Part shown: positions 41,416 through 46,079 of the stretch, one piece after another
How positions within the stretch are numbered: position 1 is the first letter of the stretch
Layout of the letters: each line of letters begins with the position of its first letter
Assembly: GCA_024741835.1 (NCBI GenBank)
Contig: JAENRP010000343.1
Coordinates: forward strand, 1 to 46,079
Reading direction: 5' to 3'
DNA: 46,079 nucleotides
Source: Diplocarpon mali
Taxonomy: Eukaryota; Ascomycota; Leotiomycetes; Helotiales; Drepanopezizaceae
Translations under genes and position numbers: made by a program
Notes under the pieces: model-generated
The model's database searches: none
Seen by the model: the letters and a program-made list of their open reading frames with translations, nothing else
Told to the model about the DNA's origin: nothing

Positions 41416-41885
41416 CACCCCTTAGGTGAGAAGTAGCTCCTAGCTAGGCTTAGCTATAACTAGCGCTAGATCTAGTATATAAGACTCCTTTATTATACTC
41501 CTTAGCTTTTAGAATAAAGAAAATTGCTTAATAAAGCTATAATAAATAAAAGAGGGAGCGCGGTTCTAAGTGCTTCCTTTATAGAATAGAAGCTAAATTA
41601 GGTAATAAAGGAAAGTCAATAAAGGCAGCGCGCCTATAAAAGTACGCGTTTTTCCTTATAAAGCTTTCCTTCCTTATACTTCTTTAAATAATCACTTTAA
41701 AAAATAGAGAATAGCAATAACAATTCTAAAGAGCGCCCTACTAGGGCTACTACTATACGCTTTTTAATTATACTCCCTTACTCCTATTAAAGACTTATAG
41801 CAAAGTCGTTATACTCGAATATAGCTTAGAGCTTCTTAGTGCGGCAGATAGTAAGAAGATAATAACGCGCTTAAGAGGTTTAATA
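41244..41885 (-). mobile_element. Copia-2b: 3' end of a second Copia-2 element
   Basis: The 172-bp LTR (41244-41415) and the next 470 bases match 8385-9029 closely, ending where Copia-3b begins. Orientation is the same as Copia-2, so this is the 3' LTR plus tail of a minus-strand copy inserted into host DNA; the possible target duplication is GTTGC (41239-41243), partner not in window. It keeps some bases lost at the first locus and the reverse, so the two copies were mutated independently. No coding sequence is included. Confidence 0.8.
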
Positions 41886-42080
41886 TATTGAGCTTAAGTG
41901 AGTCGGCGCAGTAGGTAAAGGAGGCTTCTAAAGGTCGATGGTCGATATATTGGTAAGAGTTAGGGAAGGAAGGTTACCCCTTTCTTCCTTATAGCTATAT
42001 ACGTATTAATATCCTATTAACTAAGTAGTAGGGTCATATGATAATATATTAGAATAATAGCTATATTACCTATCTTAATA
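41886..42080 (-). repeat. 3' LTR of Copia-3b
   Basis: The reverse complement of this 195-bp segment aligns with both Copia-3a LTRs along its whole length (TATTGAGCTTAAGTGAGTCG at the plus-strand start, CTATCTTAATA at the end). Confidence 0.92.
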
Positions 42081-42218
42081 CCCTTACTTAGACCTTACTC
42101 TAATTAACTTATAGTTAGGAAAATAATAACTATCCTTTTGCGCTAATCTAACTCTTAAGTATCTCTTTAAATTAAAAACAATTAATTAATAGTAACTTCT
42201 ATTGAAATTACCAATCCT

Positions 42219-42366
42219 ACTTATAAGATAGGACTAGGAGTTAAATTTCTAAAAGCGTTCCTTTATAAGACTATATGACTTGACTCGCGGTCTAGGCCTA
42301 GGAATTAATTTAAAAACTTTCCTTTATAAAATTACGTGACCTAACTCGCAAAGCGGGCCTAAGAGT
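42219..42366 (-). repeat. Three 23-bp palindromes in the Copia-3b 3' untranslated region
   Basis: Copies at 42219, 42283 and 42344 (spacing 64 and 61 bp) mirror 19569, 19505 and 19444 in Copia-3a. The middle one ends TCTAGGCCTAGGAAT. Conservation in two separately inserted copies shows the trio belonged to the parent element. Confidence 0.8.
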
Positions 42367-42399
42367 CGTCCTTAAGCTTACTAAGCCCTTATTATCTTT

Positions 42400-45300
42400 T
42401 ATAACCTTAGTATATCTTTAAATGCTTTGAACTTTGCAACTATCTTTAATAGCTTTATAAATCCATCTACTACTATTTAATTAGTTAAGATATAAGTAAT
42501 TAATAACTTATTCTTTATAATAAGGTTGTAAATAAAGTGGTAGGCAATATTGATATATTTCAATCGCTTATATAAGTGTGGATTCTTTGCAAGTGCAATC
42601 GCCTTTATATTATCTGCTTAAAGATTAATATAGTTCCTATCTTATCTAATATATTTAGCGAAACCTATATCTTTTAGAATTTAGGCGATCTATAATCCTT
42701 ATTTGCAATTTGATAATATTAATATATATTCGGCCTTAGTGCTTGCGGTAGCTACTGATTTCTACTTCCTACTTCCTTATAATATAGGTCTACTATATAA
42801 TACTACTACGCTTTTAGATATACTTTTCCGACCTTTTATATTTGCCTAATCGGAATTGGTATATACCTTAAGCTTTGCGCTTATATGTTTTATTAGTCTA
42901 TATCTTACCTTCTATATAATTATTAATTGAAGGTACCTTTTAAGTCGCTTAATTGCATTCTTATATCAAATCGTCGGATCCTTTAAGTTCTGACTAAGTT
43001 GCTTAGTAATAAAGGCGATATTTAGTCTTATATATACTATAGTATATATAATTGCTTTAATATCCTATTAGTACTTCTTCAAATCTCCTCTTTGCTTATT
43101 TTTATTAGTAGGCTCTAACTTATTATATTTTCCTTTAATTAGAGTACGCTTTAGCTTAAAGTTAGGAGTATAAGTGGAAAGTCCTATTTAGTCTAGGATC
43201 TTCTTAATATATTGCTTTTAATTTAATTAGAGTTCTTAAGTAAAGCGGTTCTTTATAATGCAGATGCTAAGGATCTTATAAATTCCCCTTAGATCCTTAG
43301 TATTAAAACGTTTTCGAATTATTATAAAGAACTAATCTAATTGAGTAATTGTTTTTATAATAGTAGTAATATCGTTAATATATAAGAGCAACTTGATTCT
43401 ACGCTTAATATAGGTAAAAAGACAAGGGTTAGCTAGGCTTTAAACAAATCCCATTTCTATTAAAGTAGAGCTATATAAGAGGTTCTAATTATAAGCTGAT
43501 TGTTTAAGCCTATAGATACTGCGGAGTATATAAAAAGAGTGGCTAGCGCGTATAAGAATACCGTTAGGTTAAGAGAGAAAAATCCGTTCCTTTATAATTG
43601 CTTTAGTAAATGCATTTTTAATATTATACTATTTGTATTTAAGGTCCTTAGCGGCTACTATTGCTATAAATATGCAAAGGGTATTTATATGAACTATTAG
43701 TGCGAATGTATTAAAGTAGTCTTTTCTATACTATTAGGAGAAGCCCCTAGCTATAAGCCTTACCTTATAACGCTCTAGGGTTTTATCTATATATATCTTA
43801 ATTGTAAAGATCCACTTTATTAATACTAAGTTTATATCTTTTAGCGTCGGTTCTTCTATTTATATACTATTTGCAATAAGAGAGCTTATCTCCTCTTAGA
43901 TTGCCTTATTCTATACTACTCTATTCTTTAAGTTATTAATAGCTTTATCGTACGTCTTTAAAAGAGAGATTTTTATAATCCTCTTAGCAGCTAAGAATAT
44001 ATTATCTTTATTAAAGCTCTATTAAAGTTTGAGCTTATAAATCCTATATGCTATTATAGCTTAAATATGCTTAGATTCTCGTTTGTCTAAGGTATCTTTC
44101 GGTTTTAGGTCTCTATTCCTCTTTAAAGACGTAGGTTCGGCTATAGGTTCTATAGGCTTATTATCTAAGGAACCGCTTTCTAATAATAAAGGCTTATTAT
44201 TACTTATACCTATTTTAGGAATATCCTTTACTATAGGTACTTTAACTAAAGGGATAATAATATTAAAGTTGTTCTATACTTTAAGTAGTTCGCAGACGAT
44301 AAGAATAGTCTATTCAGCCTTTAGGCAATTAGTAGGTCGTCGATTAGTAGATACGCTTAATATGCTTAAGCTAAGAGAAAGGGGTTATTAGTTCGGCTTA
44401 ATAGTATTACTATTGAGTAGTATACCTTGCGAATCTCTAGGTATATAGAGCTTTAAGGATAGCTCCTTCCTATTTCGGGATTTATCGAACTTAACTATTA
44501 AGAATATAATTACTTGCCTTAGGTCTAGCGCGTATACTATCTATTACTTTATTATCTATTTAATATACTTAATAAATATATATTCTTTACCTTAGTCTAT
44601 TAGCTTTTTACTTTTTATACCTACGGGCTAAGACTTTAGGCTAATATAAGAGTAGCAGACGCTTTTAAAGATGCAGATATAGTCTAAGCTTAGTTTCTAT
44701 TTAAAATATGCCTTATATAGCGATATTTAAGTGCTATTAACTATTAGTCTACTACCTATTCTATTTCGTAAGTATGCGTTTGCTTTAATCGCAAGGTCTT
44801 AGAATTCTAATAGTAAGTTAGCATCTTGCAATAGAGTATAATAGTTAGTCTTTACTTATTAGATACTTCGCTTAGCGATACTATTCTAATAGGAACCTTT
44901 ATATATTATAGTTAGTTTATAATAAACTCCTTATTTTACTTATTTATCAAGCTTTGCCTTAATCTCTAATGTATTATTAGACCTAATAGCTATTAGCTTT
45001 AATTAAGTCTAGCGTTCCTCTATTACTTTTTAAGTTTCTAGCTTTTCTATAAGCTTAGATTTAGTCTTAGCGCAAATGGTCTATATCTATTAAGTGGAAT
45101 TATCTACTATTTAAGAAAACCAATTATTTCCTTTAATTAAGGTTATAAATAGTCTAATAGTATTAATAGATATTAGTACTAGTATTAAATCTTTTTATAA
45201 ACTAAGCTTAATTTACACCTGATTTTAAAGTTTTATTAGCTTGCAAATTTAATACACTAGGTAATCCTTTAGTACTTAGATCTTCTATTTTAAGGTTAAG

Positions 45301-45400
45301 ACCTTATATAGGCCTTTTAATTTCTTTAACCTTAGATATGCAAATCTTTTATATATTAGCTAATACTTTAATAGGCTTTCGGCTTTTAATAGCTTTAGTA
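42400..45400 (-). pseudogene. Copia-3b pol remnant: RNase H, RT, integrase, GAG_pre-integrase
   Basis: Collinear with Copia-3a 19415 back to 16430. The RT box reads LLLYINDITTI near 43400-43370 with the first catalytic Asp changed, as in Copia-3a. Several stops are at the same sites in both copies and others differ, so part of the damage may predate the split or reflect the same RIP-prone sites. Open stretches on the plus strand here (43500-43700, 44083-44391) are antisense artefacts. Confidence 0.75.
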
Positions 45401-45477
45401 GCCTATTATTAGTTAATACTTTATTATTAGCGGCTAGAAAGGACTAGTAATAGCAATTTAAGGTTTTACCATTTTCC

Positions 45478-45947
45478 AATTGTAAGCCTAGCTTAAGAGT
45501 CGTTTTTAATAAAACTGCAAGATCTACTTATAGTCCTGGCTTAAAAGTCGATTTCTCGGAAATAGCGAGATCTACTTACGGTCTTAGCTTAAGAGTCGTC
45601 TTTAACGAATTTGCGAATTTCACTTGCGGTCCTAGCCTAAGAGTCATTTTTGCAAATTTCACTTGCGATCTTGGCCTAAGAGTCATTATTAGCGAATTTG
45701 CAAAATCTATTTATAATCTTAACTTAAAAGTTATTTCTATTAAATTCACTTATAGTCTTAGCTTAAGAGTCATCTTTAAGGATACCTTACAATCTATTTA
45801 TAGTCTTAGCTTAAGAGTCATTTTTACAAATTTTACTTGCGATCCTAGCTTAAGAGTCTATCTATTCTCCTTATCCTCGCTTAATTATATTAGGGTAAAG
45901 AGTGCACTTTCCTTAAAGGAATCCACTTATAGGTTTAGCTTAAGAGT
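45478..45947 (-). repeat. In-frame palindrome array of Copia-3b
   Basis: Ten 23-bp units start at 45478, 45526, 45574, 45622, 45661, 45709, 45748, 45796, 45835 and 45925. The spacings 48, 48, 48, 39, 48, 39, 48, 39 and 90 are exactly those of Copia-3a read in reverse. Most units read ACTTATAGTC..., AGCTTAAGAGT on this strand. The frame-preserving layout therefore predates the two insertions. Confidence 0.85.
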
Positions 45948-46079
45948 CAATTTCTATAATATTACTTTTAAAATAATATAAAGTCTATCTTTAATTTTAG
46001 CTTTAAAGATCACTTTATAATTATTATTTATAAATTATATAAATTAATTATTAAAAACTCTTATATAATTCAACTTTAT

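Larger units (their letters stand above)
41886..46079 (-). mobile_element. Copia-3b: second Copia-3 element, cut by the window end
   Basis: The 3' LTR (41886-42080, 195 bp) is followed on increasing coordinates by 3' untranslated palindromes, RNase H, RT, integrase and the palindrome array, in reverse order for a minus-strand element. The last visible bases correspond to the protease end of Copia-3a (about position 15735 there). The 5' half and LTR lie outside. It is inserted in the tail of Copia-2b; the left flank TAATA (41881-41885) would be one target copy. Confidence 0.88.

Noticed and set aside
43500..44391. Two plus-strand open stretches (43500-43700, 44083-44391)
   Set aside because: Both are antisense to the RT and integrase regions of Copia-3b, which are clearly identified on the minus strand.

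Overview
The window looks like nuclear DNA of a filamentous ascomycete. Three things point there. The left 33.7 kb and the right 4.8 kb are AT-rich retrotransposon sequence whose coding frames are broken almost only by TAA/TAG codons at positions explicable as former CAA, CAG or TGG, and paired LTR copies differ by C-to-T and G-to-A changes, the mark of repeat-induced point mutation (RIP). Between them lies a 7.5 kb segment of more ordinary composition. That segment carries one spliced gene, a secreted alpha-carbonic anhydrase, with short introns and CTAAC/CTAAT-type branch sites typical of Pezizomycotina. No rRNA, tRNA, CRISPR array or prokaryotic feature was seen.

Layout. (a) 1-310: right end of an LTR element that runs off the left edge. 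(b) 311-5703, minus: Gypsy element (Gypsy-A: gag, protease, RT, RNase H, truncated integrase), lying in the RNase H of Copia-1. (c) Copia-1, minus: the outermost element, now in four coding pieces (5704-8384 pol; 21672-22148 protease and half a zinc knuckle; 25063-25600 the other half of the knuckle and gag; 33154-33411 gag start), with its probable LTR/leader up to 33719. Three insertions split it: Copia-2 (8385-21671, TSD TAAAT), LTR-4 (22149-25062, TSD about TTAC) and Gypsy-5 (25601-33153, TSD GTTAT). (d) Copia-2, minus, 172-bp LTRs, is itself split in its protease by Copia-3a (13742-19924, plus, 195-bp LTRs, TSD AGGGT). (e) LTR-4 has 246-bp LTRs and encodes only a Gag-like protein. (f) Gypsy-5, plus, 307-bp LTRs, carries a chromodomain after the integrase and about 1.3 kb of further quasi-open sequence before the 3' LTR. 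(g) 33720-41243: host sequence with the carbonic anhydrase gene at 36949-38158. (h) 41244-41885: 3' end of a second Copia-2, interrupted by a second Copia-3 (Copia-3b, minus, 41886 to the window end).

The reading frames rejoin across the excised insertions: the Copia-1 zinc knuckle across LTR-4, the Copia-1 gag across Gypsy-5, and the Copia-2 protease across Copia-3a. This supports the nesting order independently of the LTRs.

The best candidate for something undescribed is a 23-bp imperfect palindrome (begins ACTC, centre close to TAGGCC-N-GG, ends AGT). I found it about 30 times in two unrelated element families. In Copia-3 it forms an array inside the polyprotein, with start-to-start spacings of 39, 48 or 90 bp, all multiples of three, so it encodes an in-frame peptide repeat. 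It also occurs in the Copia-3 3' untranslated region with 61/64-bp spacing and in the Gag-only element LTR-4. All work was by eye; alignments and searches that would decide open points are named in the findings.
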